A model generated the notes under the pieces. That model worked only from the letters and a program-made list of their open reading frames with translations, was not told where the DNA came from and did no database searches. Below are positions 1 through 22,791 of a stretch of 64,000 nucleotides of DNA, piece by piece. Position numbers and translations under genes: made by a program. Source of the DNA: Aldrovandia affinis (lineage: Eukaryota > Chordata > Actinopteri > Notacanthiformes > Halosauridae); the NCBI GenBank assembly GCA_029706075.1, contig JAINUG010000002.1, positions 1,795,314 through 1,859,313 of the forward strand, read 5' to 3'. Position 1 is the stretch's first letter. Each line of letters opens with the position of its first letter.

Positions 1-600
1 CATCATTACCTACATCGTGCACCACAGGTAAAGCCCCAAACATCGTTGCTCTTCTTTCTGTGAATGTATGTGTCTGCGTTCTGTCACCGTCCTGCTCCGG
101 TCGCCATGGGAACGTTGTGGCGCACACTGAAGACTGGTACAAGTGTCCAGCCAGTCACTGGGTGGACAGAGCTACCACATGCCGTCTGCCATTGGCTGAT
201 TGTGGGCCTCGTTGAAATGAATGTTGCGTGTTTCTCTGGAGCAACGTGTTTTCCTGTTACTGACGGAAAGTAGGGAGAGAATGTCTAGAGGTTTATTGTG
301 ACACATTGAAACTGATCTCACGAGCAATTGTGTCAAACCTCAGTGTGTAATCGCCTTTAGAGTCTTTTGTTATTGGATTTCATATGCTGATATACTCCAT
401 ACTTGGGTTTGGACTTATTTTAGATTTAACAATAAATCTAACATGTAATTATAGGGTCATGAGCTGTGACATGATATAAATATCTGTGTATTTATTTAGT
501 GCAGTGCTATTCTAATGTGAGACAGTGGCCTGGATTTTCCGCAGCTGGGGATCAGCCACAGGGGTCTGTCCAGAACACAATGCAGTGAGATCTCAACAAC
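1..600. other. Intron or upstream sequence, nothing recognised
   Basis: Mixed-composition sequence with only short chance open frames. No splice-supported exon, RNA gene or known repeat was recognised. Confidence 0.4.
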
Positions 601-617
601 GCTTCATTTGGAGACAG

Positions 618-1378
618 TCACAGAGTGAGTCTATTACACTCACTAACTCAGTATCACAGAGTGAGTCTGTAACACTCACTAACTCAGTAACTCAGTATCA
701 CAGAGTGAGTCTATAACACTCACTAACTCAGTATCACAGAGTGAGTCTATGACACTCACTAACTCAGTATCACAGAGTGAGTCTAGAACACTCACTAACT
801 CACTAACTCAGTATCACAGAGTGAGTCTAGAACACTCACTAACTCACTAACTCAGTATCACAGAGTGAGTCTATAACACTCACTAACTCAGTATCACAGA
901 GTGAGTCTATGACACTCACTAACTCAGTATCACAGAGTGAGTCTATAACACTCACTAACTCAGTATCACAGAGTGAGTCTATAACACTCACTAACTCAGT
1001 ATCACAGAGTGAGTCTAGAACACTCACTAACTCACTAACTCAGTATCACAGAGTGAGTCTATAACACTCACTAACTCAGTATCACAGAGTGAGTCTATGA
1101 CACTCACTAACTCAGTATCACAGAGTGAGTCTATAACACTCACTAACTCAGTATCACAGAGTGAGTCTATTACACTCAGTAACTCAGTATCACAGAGTGA
1201 GTCTATAACACTCACTAACTCAGTATCACAGAGTGAGTCTATAACACTCACTAACTCAGTATCACAGAGTGAGTCTATTACACTCACTAACTCAGTATCA
1301 CAGAGTGAGTCTATTACACTCACTAACTCAGTATCACAGAGTGAGTCTATGACACTCACTAACTCAGTATCACACAGT
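618..1378. repeat. 36-bp minisatellite, about 21 copies
   Basis: Tandem units of the form agtgagtctataacactcac followed by taactcagtatcacag. Some copies carry an extra 8-base taactcac insert or single changes (cta[t/g]a, aac/gac/tac). The unit length is a multiple of three, so frames stay open on both strands (for example repeated SESITLTNSVSQ), but this is not a gene. Each unit contains gtgag...ctcac inverted arms. Confidence 0.95.
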
Positions 1379-1499
1379 AACAGACCATACTGTACATTTA
1401 CAGATTCTCTCATATGGCAAAAATAATGCATTTCAATTAAATGTGATTACTGTAATACTTTATCACTGGGTAGCATTGTAGCGATGAGTAAAATGACAT

Positions 1500-2275
1500 A
1501 CTTTGCAGTCATGTAGCAGATGTTCTTATCCAGAGCGACTTACAAAATGAAGTGCTTTGATAAGGATAGAAAGTACAATAGTCTAGAGAAAAGGATAATG
1601 GATATGCTTAGAGTCAGTAATTGTGCAATAAATAGTGTGAGCTGTTTGTATGGTCAACTAACCAGGCAAACGTATTCAAACTATTCCAGTTATTCAGTAA
1701 ATCTGAGAATATCTCTGAATATGATTGAAACTTTGAGTAAGTGAGTCTGAATGGTGCAACGAGTAATCAGTGAGTAACGTCTCTGTAAAAGTATCTTAGA
1801 ATAAGGCTGTATCCTAGAGCTGTTTCACTCAATAACACTGTATAGCTCTAATGGTGTCTCACTGAGAGCGCATAGTACAGAAGCCTGTGAATTACAATTT
1901 TGCAACAGATGGGCAACTGTTTAACAATGCCCTGGACAGCTGGCCCTTAATATCAATATACTCCTCCAGATCTGCAGCTCTTGTTATTTTAATACTTTGA
2001 TATGGCATGGAAATTCAGCAATGAGTCAGAGCCAGCGAAGTGCTTCTGTAGCACTCGGATCTGTGTGACTCAGAGAGAGACCAAGCTCTGAGCTGCAGAA
2101 GTGTGCTAGACTTTCACTTGCCAGGCCTGATTCATAAACACTTTGCAAAAATTGCATTCAGATTTTTGTTCGCCAAAAAATAAAAAGGCCAGATCAAGAG
2201 TGCATATAATTGAATGGCTCTGTCTGTTTTATAACTGTGATATTTTTATTTTTATTATGGATAATAATTGTAGCC
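1500..2275. other. Non-coding, with a short SINE-tail fragment at its left end
   Basis: Bases 1511-1546 match the conserved fish SINE tail (gcagatgttcttatccagag and onward) in reverse orientation. The rest shows no gene or recognised element. Confidence 0.5.
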
Positions 2276-2278
2276 TCA

Positions 2279-3825
2279 GGGCCAGATTTACTAAAGGATT
2301 GTGACTGCTGCTTTTGCAATGCAAAGGCAGTCGCTACAAGGTTACAATATCTACGTCTGATTTACTAAACGGTCGCAATGAGTCAAATCGCTATTAGGAT
2401 GTAATTCACGGGGGTTAAGTCACTTTGAAACTTTCCTTTAGATGAATAGTTCAATCTGTTCATGCATATGTATATCTGGGCTGAACTCGCTAAAACAGGG
2501 TGGAGATTTTGTAAATTAGGTCGGTTAAGTATTCTGTCTGATTTACTAAAGTAGGCCTTAATTGCGACTCTCCTCTTTGCTTGAGAATTTTAAGAACTCT
2601 TGAAACCAGGCGGTATTTTATGAGTGCTGATATTGCCTAGGTATTTCACAATTCTGGTTTTGTATTGCGCTTTCCAAAGTGCTAGTCGCTGTCCCAGCGA
2701 TGCAAAACAAATAATCACAAATGTTGTTCCAAAGTACCCCGGTTCATGTCATGACAGCTTTATTTATACCTGTATCTACAGTCACCTAAGTCAAATTTTA
2801 AATATATATTATATATAGCATACATAGGCCTATTACTAGAACTTGAAATAAAAAATATCTGAAGGGATGCAGGATTTCTCAATTTGTCACCATCTAGCAG
2901 TCAGTATAAAAACGCAGTTCTGAATTTGAACAATTATCTTATTGTGCGTATGCGGTCAGGAGGGTATAGAATGAATCGTAAATACAGTTTTACTTTCAGA
3001 TGCTCTATGGCCTTCTCCCATCACAGTTTTAGCTGTTTCTATTCTTTATTCTTATTCTAATATTCTTTCCTCATTTGGACCACTGCCGGTGTCTTTTTCC
3101 CGCATTGTGTTGTAGGAAAGTTTTTCTGTCATGTCATTCCGCCTAATGTCATGCCATTTTTCTTTACATCATCGGTTGTTTGTTTTCTTTACATCATCTA
3201 CTGTTGTAATGCCTAATGATTTGTTTATTTATTTTTTATTTTGTGATGTCACTCCAAAAAAATTTCTTCTCCGTTTCCCTATGACGTTGTGACGCTGTAC
3301 CTCATTGACCAATACCTCTTTTATGTTTTCTTTTTCTCGTTGTTCCTTCACTACTTGTGCCTTGTTGCTGCATATCCATTTATTGGTTTGATCTGCACAT
3401 GTGAGCATGCCATGTTGTTTCGGACCCTTTTCTTTGGGTGTATCCTACCACAAATTACAAATAAGGGTGTTTCATTCCTTTGATTGCATAATTAGAACCA
3501 TTCATAGTAAATTGGTAATGAATGCGTCAATTTGGCGGCAGTGTAGTGTAATGGTTAGGGAACTGGACTTGTAACTGAGAGGTTGCTGGTTCAATTCCCA
3601 GGTGGGGCACTGCTGTTGTACCCTTGAGCAAGGTACTTAACCTGAATTGCTTCAGTAAAATATCCGGCTGTATAAATGGATTGTATGTAAATAAATGTAA
3701 ACTGTGGAAGTCGCTCTGGATAAGAGTGTCTGCTAAATGGCTAAAATGTCAAAATGTGTTGCTATTTGAGACCGCAAAATAGCCGCAACAAAATAGAGAA
3801 GCGATTATCTTAGTAAATCTGGCCC
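2279..3825. mobile_element. 1.55-kb non-autonomous TIR element, TCA target duplication
   Basis: The left end reads gggccagatttactaa and the right end ttagtaaatctggccc, its reverse complement. TCA flanks both sides (2276-2278 and 3826-3828). A second internal copy of tctgatttactaaa occurs near 2355 and 2540. No transposase frame is visible. A 3-bp duplication suggests a PIF/Harbinger-like origin, but the family is not certain. A SINE is nested at 3535-3750. Confidence 0.75.
3535..3750 (+). mobile_element. tRNA-derived SINE (type B)
   Basis: The tRNA-like head contains an A-box-like tagtgtaatggttagg and the B box ggttcaattcc. It is followed by the fish SINE core (acccttgagcaaggtactta) and the tail tcgctctggataagagtgtc. 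Other copies lie at 26064, 38601 and 63513 on the opposite strand. Confidence 0.9.
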
Positions 3826-3829
3826 TCAG

Positions 3830-5041
3830 TGTTGTTGTCACATATTTGACATATTAATGATCAACCTCTGAAGTCAGCAGAAGTGACCCTCAATCCCCAG
3901 GCTGAAGCAGAGCTGTTCCTCAATCGTACTGAGAGTCGAGGTGCTTGAATAAGCGCATGGAGGATTTCATTGTTTTGCGATGCTCTAGAAAATGTTGCAT
4001 TCCTTACTGGCATCACAGACTTTTTACCGGAAAGAAACTTCAGAATTTTGATCTTGGTTGGGAACCTGTGGTTGTCTACATTTGGGGAAGAAGACTCACT
4101 TCACAGGTTTGAGTGCTTGGGGGCAGTTTGGGGCATGGGTCATGTCAACCACACAGCCGACCTACTCTTGCCAGACATGCCAGAGTGTCTCTTCGTCTCC
4201 TCACGGATAGATAACCAGACAGAATGCTCTCCCCCTACTCCAAGACACACTTCACCCCCCCCCTTCCTCCGCTAAGAGCAGCAGCAATATCCCTGCTCAC
4301 GGGTTAGCAGCGCGCAGTGGAAACGCTGGCTGCTGTGCCTTGTTTCCGGTGGTGTGTTTTTTTTATCTCCCATTCACTCGGGTCTTTACAGATGATCCAC
4401 AGTTATCCGCCCAGCTTATTTTGGAATAAAGGCTTTATGTAAACCCTGACGTCAGGGTGAGATCGGCCCAGGCTGTTTGAACCCTGCAGTCAATGCAGCC
4501 GAACCCGCCGTGTCCCTCCCACCGCCGCCGCTGCCTGCCTGGTAAACGCGGAGGAGACGGGCTCGTTACGCCAGCTCCAATGGGCCTGTCTGGCAGCACG
4601 ACTGATGCCCGGTTATTGCGCTTGACCTAAAACGCTCACCCGCCTGCCCCTCAAAACATCCCACAGTCAGGATGCCTGGTTGATGGATGGGCTTCTTGCG
4701 CTGCATTTCGCCTAGCCATGGAAACACCACGTCACAACGTCCTCAGCTGTGGAGAGCAGGCGTGCTAAAAGGATGACGGGACGACTGGCTGTTTCTGTCA
4801 ATAGTAATATAGTGTTACAAGACTCATGACAGTGGAAAACCATGCAAAACATTGTGTCATTTTGCTTATATTGTGGGATTTATCAATTTATCAATAATCT
4901 GACTAAATTGTGTTTACTTTCCAATCTGAGGCCGGCACAATCCAGTAAAGACTACCTCTAGAGGTGATTTATATGTTATTTAATGTGTTCAGAGCACAGG
5001 CCAAGAATGCAACATCAGATTTATCAGAAATTTTTATATAT
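3830..5041. other. Intronic sequence, no gene seen
   Basis: A GC-richer patch around 4480-4720 contains no splice-supported exon. It was searched for the missing TM1 exon of ADGRA1 without success. Confidence 0.4.
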
Positions 5042-5670
5042 TGTGGCATCCCAAGGGGCAGGGCGAGAAAATGGCTGCCTGGCCCTTTAATTCTTGAGAG
5101 CCACTGGAGGAAACAGAAGAACTATGGTTCCCAGCAGCCCGCAGTCCCGCACCTGAACAAAGTCAAGCAATTGGGACTACGGACAGCTGAAGACCATTTG
5201 AAGGCTTATTTAAGGGACTTGTTTGTGTTACACTGGGAAGGAGTAGGGTGATGATTGAGGAGAGTGTTGTGGAGAGAGAGTGTGCGATAGAGAGAGAGTG
5301 TGCGATAGAGAGAGAGTGTGCGATAGAGAGAGAGTGTGCGATAGAGAGAGTGTGCGATAGAGAGAGAGTATGCGATAGAGAGTGTGTGATGATAGAGAGT
5401 TTGGAGAAGTATTTTGGATTGTTTATTGTGTTTGACGTAGATTACTTGAGGACCCCCCTTTGTGTTGGATTACGGATAACGACAACGAGTAGGATTGTGG
5501 ACTTTGTGTTTTTGGATACCCCGAATACCCCGCCCTTTGTTTTGTGTTTTGTCAAGATTCATGTATTAAATAATAATTTTGTTTGTAATACTGCCTCCTC
5601 CGAGTTATTTAACTTGCCTACGCCCTCTGCAAAGGTCCGTGAGTGTCGCCCAACCCCTAGGGACACCACA
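5042..5670 (+). mobile_element. Probable solo LTR (629 bp), ATAT target duplication
   Basis: Begins TGTGGCATCC and ends GGACACCACA, the classic TG...CA ends with a short inverted TGTGG/CCACA. The 4-base direct repeat ATAT flanks it (5038-5041 and 5671-5674). It contains ggcttatttaaggg (TATA-like) and attaaataataat (possible polyadenylation signal) in the right order for an LTR. An internal minisatellite of 17-18 bp lies at about 5270-5390. No internal retroelement genes are present. The ATAT repeat sits in AT-rich sequence, so it is only moderate support. Confidence 0.65.
5270..5392. repeat. 17-18-bp minisatellite inside the LTR
   Basis: Repeats of gagagagagtgtgcgata with small length changes, about seven copies. 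Confidence 0.9.
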
Positions 5671-5970
5671 ATATGTTGCATATAAAGACAAATGTAAATG
5701 ATATCATAGTTACAGGAACTAGTGTCATAATCAGGATGTGGCCAGTTTGACTCCCAGCTTGGGGTTTTAAACCTGAGCAAACGGGGCTACAACAATTATA
5801 AACAAACTATTATTATTATTATTAAGGTTTGGTATTCCCCATGCCTGTTCTGTAATAAAGTCAGTTATCTTGAGAAGCTTACTCTGTGTTTTTATGTGTA
5901 TGTGGGTGACATCCTTCATTTATTTGCTTGGTTTATATTTATTTGGTTTGTTTTCTGTCCCTTTTGGTAG

Positions 5971-16350
<10,380 letters not shown>

Positions 16351-18540
16351 TTCTCGCCAGCCGTGAGCAGTGACACCCCCCCCCCTCCTCCCTCCCCCTC
16401 CAAACATCCTTTTTAGAAAAAAAACCTCCGCATTTCAGTACATGTGATTTTTTATATTACTTCCATGTCCTTCTGTCTGGAATATTTTTTACTGTACAGA
16501 TCTATCTCACGTTCTACCTTTCATATCACGGTTTTTTCTGCCGTGTACGACGTTCTGACAAACCATATTGTTTTCCTTTTTAGAATTTAAGGGACGGAGA
16601 ACACATGCATAAAGAAATTACCTTTCATTTAAAGTATTTTTCTAACTACATAAATACAAATCTATATGAAACGTGTGTGTGTACGAATCATTGAAGATAA
16701 AATTATCTATTAAAGTATTGAAGTCACTAAAGAGTAGATTTACCCAGCCCTTGTGAGCATCAGTTACCGAAGTCTGACATGTGTCTGCTACCTGAGAAAT
16801 GCCAGTATGTGTTTATGAGACCGACACACCAGCAATTGTATGTGTATCCTCACTCTTCAAATAAGCATACTATATACTGTGAAAAGCAACTAAAAATATC
16901 TTAGTAGCTATACTAAAAGTACATCTGCTTTCATGGAGGCCAACAACGTATGGCGATAACTAGAGTTTCTGCCTGTTTGAAATCTGTTTACAACAGCCTG
17001 TTTGAACAATCTGTTTGTAATCTGCTACTGTTACCAACTGCAGCGGAATACCCAGCCTGTGCATATCGATACATCCTGCCACCAGAGAGACCTATTCAGT
17101 GGCATCGCCGTTAAATCAGTGATGCTCGGGGTTGTCGTTGCCGCCGTCTGCCGCGTCGTCACCAATGCGCTGTGGTGTCAGCAGGCCACTTACCGATGAA
17201 TAAAACAACAACATCCCCACCAATCGGCATATTTGTGAGGGACAGTGATCGATGCTGTGGTGTCATCGGGAACCCACGCCAATGAGTAAAACCACAAGCC
17301 CCACCAATCAGCAGCTCTCTGACCTGGCATCGGTGTGTGTGTGTATGTATGTGCGTGGTCCAGTGGATAAAGGCAGAGCTGTTTGACGTTTATTTCTGTC
17401 CTAGTACAGCGCATGCAGTGCTTGTTGTATTTTACTATGTGACTGTGTATTTTTTGCCAGCTAACTGCTAAAGTCCCACATAAGTTATGTCATTGGAGGA
17501 AAAAAAAAATGATTTCAGTGAAACCATATTATCTCTGTATTTATTGATTTTATCTTTTATATATATTTTTTTCTTTATGCCATGACAGTATTACAGGGGA
17601 AGAGTGGTATATTTATGGAATTATTTATATGGTATCATCCTGTATAAAGAGATACGTGTGATGCGTGTGTGTGTGCACACGTGTGTGTGTGTTGTGTGTA
17701 AGTGTGTGTTCATACCGCATCATAGGGCCTCCTCAGCTGGCATCCCCCTCACAACATTCCAACAACACTGAAGCAGCGTTAGCTGCGGCACCGTTGTGGC
17801 GAGGTTGAGAGAAGGTTGTTTTCGAGGCACCGCCCTCTCTTGTGAATGCAAAGGGGAGTTCTGGAGCCGGGGACAGTGTCGAGCGTTTGGGTTGGAATGA
17901 GAGTTCAGCAGGAGAGGGGCATCTGGCTGTAGGCAGAGCCAAACGTTTTCTTTACAAACGAATCATTGCCCAGCATGACATCACCCCTATACAGTACATT
18001 CTTTACCGTAATGTATATAGAATTATTCAAATGATATTATTTTGTATAACTATGGCGAAGATATTTAAGAAGTAATAATATAGAATAAGAAATGGGACGA
18101 GCCCAAACTTGCGATATTAATGCTCAGTATCTGAGTAAAAACGTTTGGTTTGTTTTTGGTTTTTTTCTCTCGCTGTCAGTGTGTGAACATGGCACACATT
18201 GTGAAATGTGTTATATCGGGTAGTGATTGCACTACAAACTGTCGCTCCTCAAGTTAAAGAAGTATACCTGTATACAGCCTGCTTAAAAGATGCCAATGCA
18301 ATGAGTCCTCTGCTTTCTTCAATTAACTGTACACTGACTCTGTCTTAGACGCAGAAATGGGATTTTCGTGTTTGTGAATTTCAGTGTTTTGTATCATCCA
18401 TCGTTTCTGTCATCAGTGGCGATACGGCTGATTTGAGGTCAGCGTCAGTATTGGTCAGTGGTGCTGTAACTCAAACCCAAAGCCAGTTTCCACCTTTTTT
18501 ACATCATCACGGATTCCAATAAATGTATTTTTTCACCATG
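16351..18540 (+). other. ADGRA1: Probable 3' UTR of ADGRA1
   Basis: AT-rich non-coding sequence follows the ETTV stop. A canonical AATAAA lies at 18518-18523 with a T-rich stretch just after it, so polyadenylation near 18540 is plausible. A weaker ATTAAA at 16709-16714 could give a shorter form. No coding exon or obvious transposon is seen here apart from short GT runs near 17660-17710. The real end needs transcript data; the extent given is inference. Confidence 0.5.
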
Positions 18541-18619
18541 AGTGCATGGCGTTTTTGCTCCATGTGTGTTACATTTATAACCTCATTAACAGAGAAGACT
18601 GCAAGGCCAATAAATCACA

Positions 18620-18652
18620 TAGGGTGTGTGCGTGTGAATGTGCGTGCGTGTC

Positions 18653-18717
<65 letters not shown>
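18620..18717. repeat. GT microsatellite
   Basis: Alternating GT with a few interruptions, just past the proposed ADGRA1 polyadenylation site. Confidence 0.95.
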
Positions 18718-18719
<2 letters not shown>

Positions 18720-18720
<1 letters not shown>

Positions 18721-19908
18721 GGAGAAAGAATAAGCAATAGTTTCCGTGCATGTGTATGCGCACGTCATGTGAGCACAAGAGTGTGTGCTCCTGAGACAAA
18801 AGGGGAAGGGGGGGGCACTATGGTTCATCACAAATCACAAGGACCCGACAGGCTATTAAATGCCAGAGCGAGTTTAATTTGAAGCTGAATTCACGATGTG
18901 CCGCTTTATACTCCCCGCGCATTACTGCCTTCCCATCGCTCCCTTGTGATTATTCTTATAACTTACAGCAAATAAATAGAGCTGCCCTTTTATATTCATT
19001 CACGAGGAGATGACCTTGTGGCGGTGGGAGTCGACGTGTATGTAATGGGCTCTTATTTGATTAGGGACTACACGACGTGCTGCTGAGGACAAGGGCGAAC
19101 GCAACAACGCACCACTTAAACACTGCGGGCACGCGGGGAGAAACCCAAACTGCGTTATATATGCGTAGCCTACGTTTCGCAATCCGTGACCGTGTCGTAA
19201 TCTATCGCCAGGCCGTGCTATGATTCTGGGTCCAATCAGAGCACTGCGTAGGAAAAAAAAATCTATGGAATCATTCAGGAGTGCTGTGTTCCGGACACAA
19301 ACAGAAAATGTCCAAAGTGGAAAGGTATGACATCTGTTTCATTAAATATGGATCTAGATTGAGCAAGGCAGCTGTGCCGCGTCGTTGTTCATGATACAAT
19401 TACGTTTCTGGCATCTGTTTTCCCCGCCGCTCCGTATTTCTGCAGACGCTCCACAACAATAGCTCGGAGATAACAGTGAAGCGTGTGGCAGAGGTCGCCA
19501 GGGAGAGGTAAATAGCTATCGCTGTTCTTTACTTTTGGGGCAGGCGATCAGAATCCGATAACAAGGCCAGGGCTTTGTCAACAGGTTTTCTATGCTGTTT
19601 GTCCTATTTAAATTTCAGGATATAAAGAGAGAACTTTAAAAGGCAGGGACTGAAGCTCCAGCCACGTATAGACCAAGGGTTCCAAAACTACAGGAGGGGA
19701 CCCCTGGAGTCTATGAAGGAGTCCTGTGCAAAGTGCAATAAATAGTTCCCACATTTAAGAATATTTTGTTCATATTTCCATGTCATAAATGAGATATTTC
19801 AGACTTCCATATAAAGTAAACTGTGTCTGATTTACATATCCATGGTAATATTGTGATCATTTTAACTAATATACTTTTATGTTATTCTTAATGGCTACAT
19901 GTCTTATA
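18720..19908. other. Intergenic, unique-looking sequence
   Basis: No gene. Bases 18840-19010 are AT-balanced, non-repetitive and could be conserved non-coding sequence, but this cannot be judged without alignment. Confidence 0.35.
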
Positions 19909-19910
19909 TA

Positions 19911-21026
19911 CAGGTAATTGACCAAATAAAGGAAACACCAACACAAAGTGTCTTAATAGGATGTTGGGCCATTGAGGAGTCACAAGAACAGTTTCAGTGT
20001 GCTGTGGCATGGATTACAAGTGTCTGGAACTCTGCTGGAGGGATGCAACACCATTCTTCCATGAGAAATTCCATCATTTGGGGTTTTGTTGATGGTGGCG
20101 GAAAACGCTGTCTCAGGCATGGCTACAGAATCTCCCATAAGTGTTCAACTGGATGGAGATCTGGTGATTGAGGCAACCGTGACATATGGTTTACATCATT
20201 TTCATGCTCATCAAACCACTCGTGCCCTGTGGCATTGTCATCCTGGAAGAGACCACTCCCATCAGGATATAAATGCTCACCTTAGGATGAAGTGATCACT
20301 CAGAATGGCTTTGTATTTATTGGTGTTTACTTTGCACTCTAAGGGGTTGAGGGGATCTAAACCATGCCAAGGAAATGCACCCTACACCATAATAGAGCCA
20401 CCAGAACCCTTCACCATGGGCCTGTAGGTTCCTTTTAGTGTGCGCCACACATGCACTCGTCCAGTTGTTGAGAACTGACTGACCATATGACTTTTTCCCA
20501 CAGCTCAGTAGACCACTGCCCATGTTCTTTGCACCAATTTACTTGCAAACGTGCAATTTTAGGTGTAGTAAGGGGTTTATGCACTGCAACCCAACCATAG
20601 TATCCCTCTCTGTGAAGTGCTCAACGGACTGTTCTTCATGAAACTGCCTGCTCACACCCTATATTAATATTTGCAGTCAGCTGATTCAGAGTTACTAGTC
20701 TGTTTTGCCTGTTCTTCCCCCAGACTTCCATGCCAACATCACCATAGCCACTGTCCCTCGTGAAACATCAGCAAGTTGAACATGTCACTGAAGCTCCAGC
20801 CAAATCTGCCCCAACATTCATCCCTCTTTCAAAGTCACTGAGATCTCTCCTTCTACACATGGTATCCAAAATAATGCCCAACTAGGCCTGCCCATAATTT
20901 GTATACATGACCCTAGGCATGATGGGATGTTAACTGATTAACTCAGGAACTACACCTGTGTGGAAGCACCTGCTTTCTATATACATTGTATCCCTCATTT
21001 GCTCAAGTGCTTATTTCAGTTACCTG
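19911..21026 (-). mobile_element. Degraded Tc1-like transposon, CAGGTAA-ended family
   Basis: The left end caggtaattgaccaaataaa and the right end cttatttcagttacctg are inverted, with TA on both sides (19909-19910 and 21027-21028). The minus-strand frame at 20317-20523 keeps a transposase-like stretch. Heavily decayed. Short relatives with the same ends lie at 44425, 49013 and 52947. Confidence 0.85.
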
Positions 21027-21029
21027 TAC

Positions 21030-22742
21030 GTCCATGCTATAATGGCATCATGATTTAGAAGTGCTACTATGTTAAACAATAAAGGGTCAAATAAAGGGGT
21101 CAAAGGTTAACCAAAATGTTATTGAGATGGGGTCCTGAGCCACAGGGTCGTAATTTTAGGGGGCCTTGAGTTGGAAAAAGCTTGAGTGAATAACTTGGTA
21201 ATGCAAAATGAGGCTAGTATGTTCATATTTACAAAATATTCCCAGATCTGTCTTATTTAAACATTGTTAAATAATGAAAACACTGGGGCTAGATTTAAAC
21301 TCTGAAATGACCTGAGCAAGGATCATAAAGACGTAGAAGTGAAAGGCTCCCTCTACAGCCACCTGTGAAACAAGACCTGTGAAAACTCGATTCAATTCAA
21401 TATGTTTTTTCACTTGAACTACATTGTGTGGATATTGCCATAGATTAACACAGTAATACCGTGTAAAAAAAAATAATACAGATTGTATTTCAATAATGAA
21501 CATGCAGGGTAAAAACACTGTAATCGTGATGACTGTGACCGATAACTGTCATGATACAGACAGGGAAATGGAGTTGTCCGTAGGCGTGACTAAACAATGT
21601 AGATCACGGCTTTGTACAAAACACATCCGTGACTGTTAACAACATGCTAATGCTGTCCTTGATACACACCCCAGAGAGAGAGACAGAGAGAGAGAGAGGG
21701 GGGAGGAAGAGATGGTTGGAGTGAGGGAATATGAGAAGGAGAGAATGGAAGAGAGAGAGTAGGGAAGGGAGAGAATGGAGGAGAGAGGGAACGGACGATT
21801 GAGGGCCAGGAAGGACAGAATTGAGGAGTGAGACAGGAGGGGAAAGGAGAGTATGGAGGAGTAAGGTGGGAGAGGAGGGGGAGGAGAGGAGGTAGATATC
21901 TTATACCAGCATGAACAGAGTAAGAAACTCTGCATCTGTGTGAGAACAAGCAAGACTGAAGAAACCCACAGTGTTTATGAAATGATTACAGAATTTGGTA
22001 GCCGAGGCTGAGGTTATGTTTTTGACATTTCTACGATTCTGATGACTCCACATTGTGCAATCTGTGCCGGCTTTTGGGTGACCCCATAGTGTTGGTGACC
22101 ATTTTTCTACCATTTTGTATCCTTGCCAGTACAAATAAAAAATTATGAGGGGAAAAGAACGAGAATTGTACCTTTTTTTTTTACCTCTGGGAGATCATTT
22201 CACTTTGCTTCACTACTGTATTTTCAGTTTGCCATAAATTGGTGTCCGATTTCCTTTTTTTTGTTGTTCAAAGCAATATTCAAGCTCCGTTGAGTTAGTC
22301 GATTCTCTTGCCGCGACCATGTTTTTCGGTGCATTTAGCTTTTTAATGGGCTACACATGAAATGGATTATCTCTCTAAAGATAGTTGCTTTGACTGCCCC
22401 CTCCATTCCCCTTCGTGTATTTATAGCTCCGGTTCCTTTGTTGCATGTCGATGGCACCTTACTGTAATGGGGCGAAATAGAATGCATTCATTTACAATCC
22501 ACAATCTTCCCCTGGATTACGCCGTGATGAAGCCTCTCTGCTAAGCCCCTGCCACCAAGGCCACCTAAACTGGGCGACAGCTGGGGGTGGATCTGTTGTA
22601 AACAGTAGATTAGATTTTTATTCTCATGTCCAGGCCAACATTTGCATGATGGACAGGTCTCAGCCTCCCTTTCTCTCTCCCCCTCAATCTTTTTCTCTGC
22701 TTCTCGCTCTCTCTCTCGCTCTCTCTCTCTCTCTCACTCTCG

Positions 22743-22791
<49 letters not shown>

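Noticed and set aside
618..1378. CRISPR-like array
   Set aside because: Units are contiguous without unique spacers and the genome is vertebrate; it is a minisatellite.
839..1431. Open frames with SLCDTELVSVID repeats
   Set aside because: They are translations of the 36-bp minisatellite.
1..5970. Missing TM1 exon of ADGRA1
   Set aside because: No frame with the expected short hydrophobic N-terminal segment and a phase-2 donor was found; it most likely lies upstream of the window.
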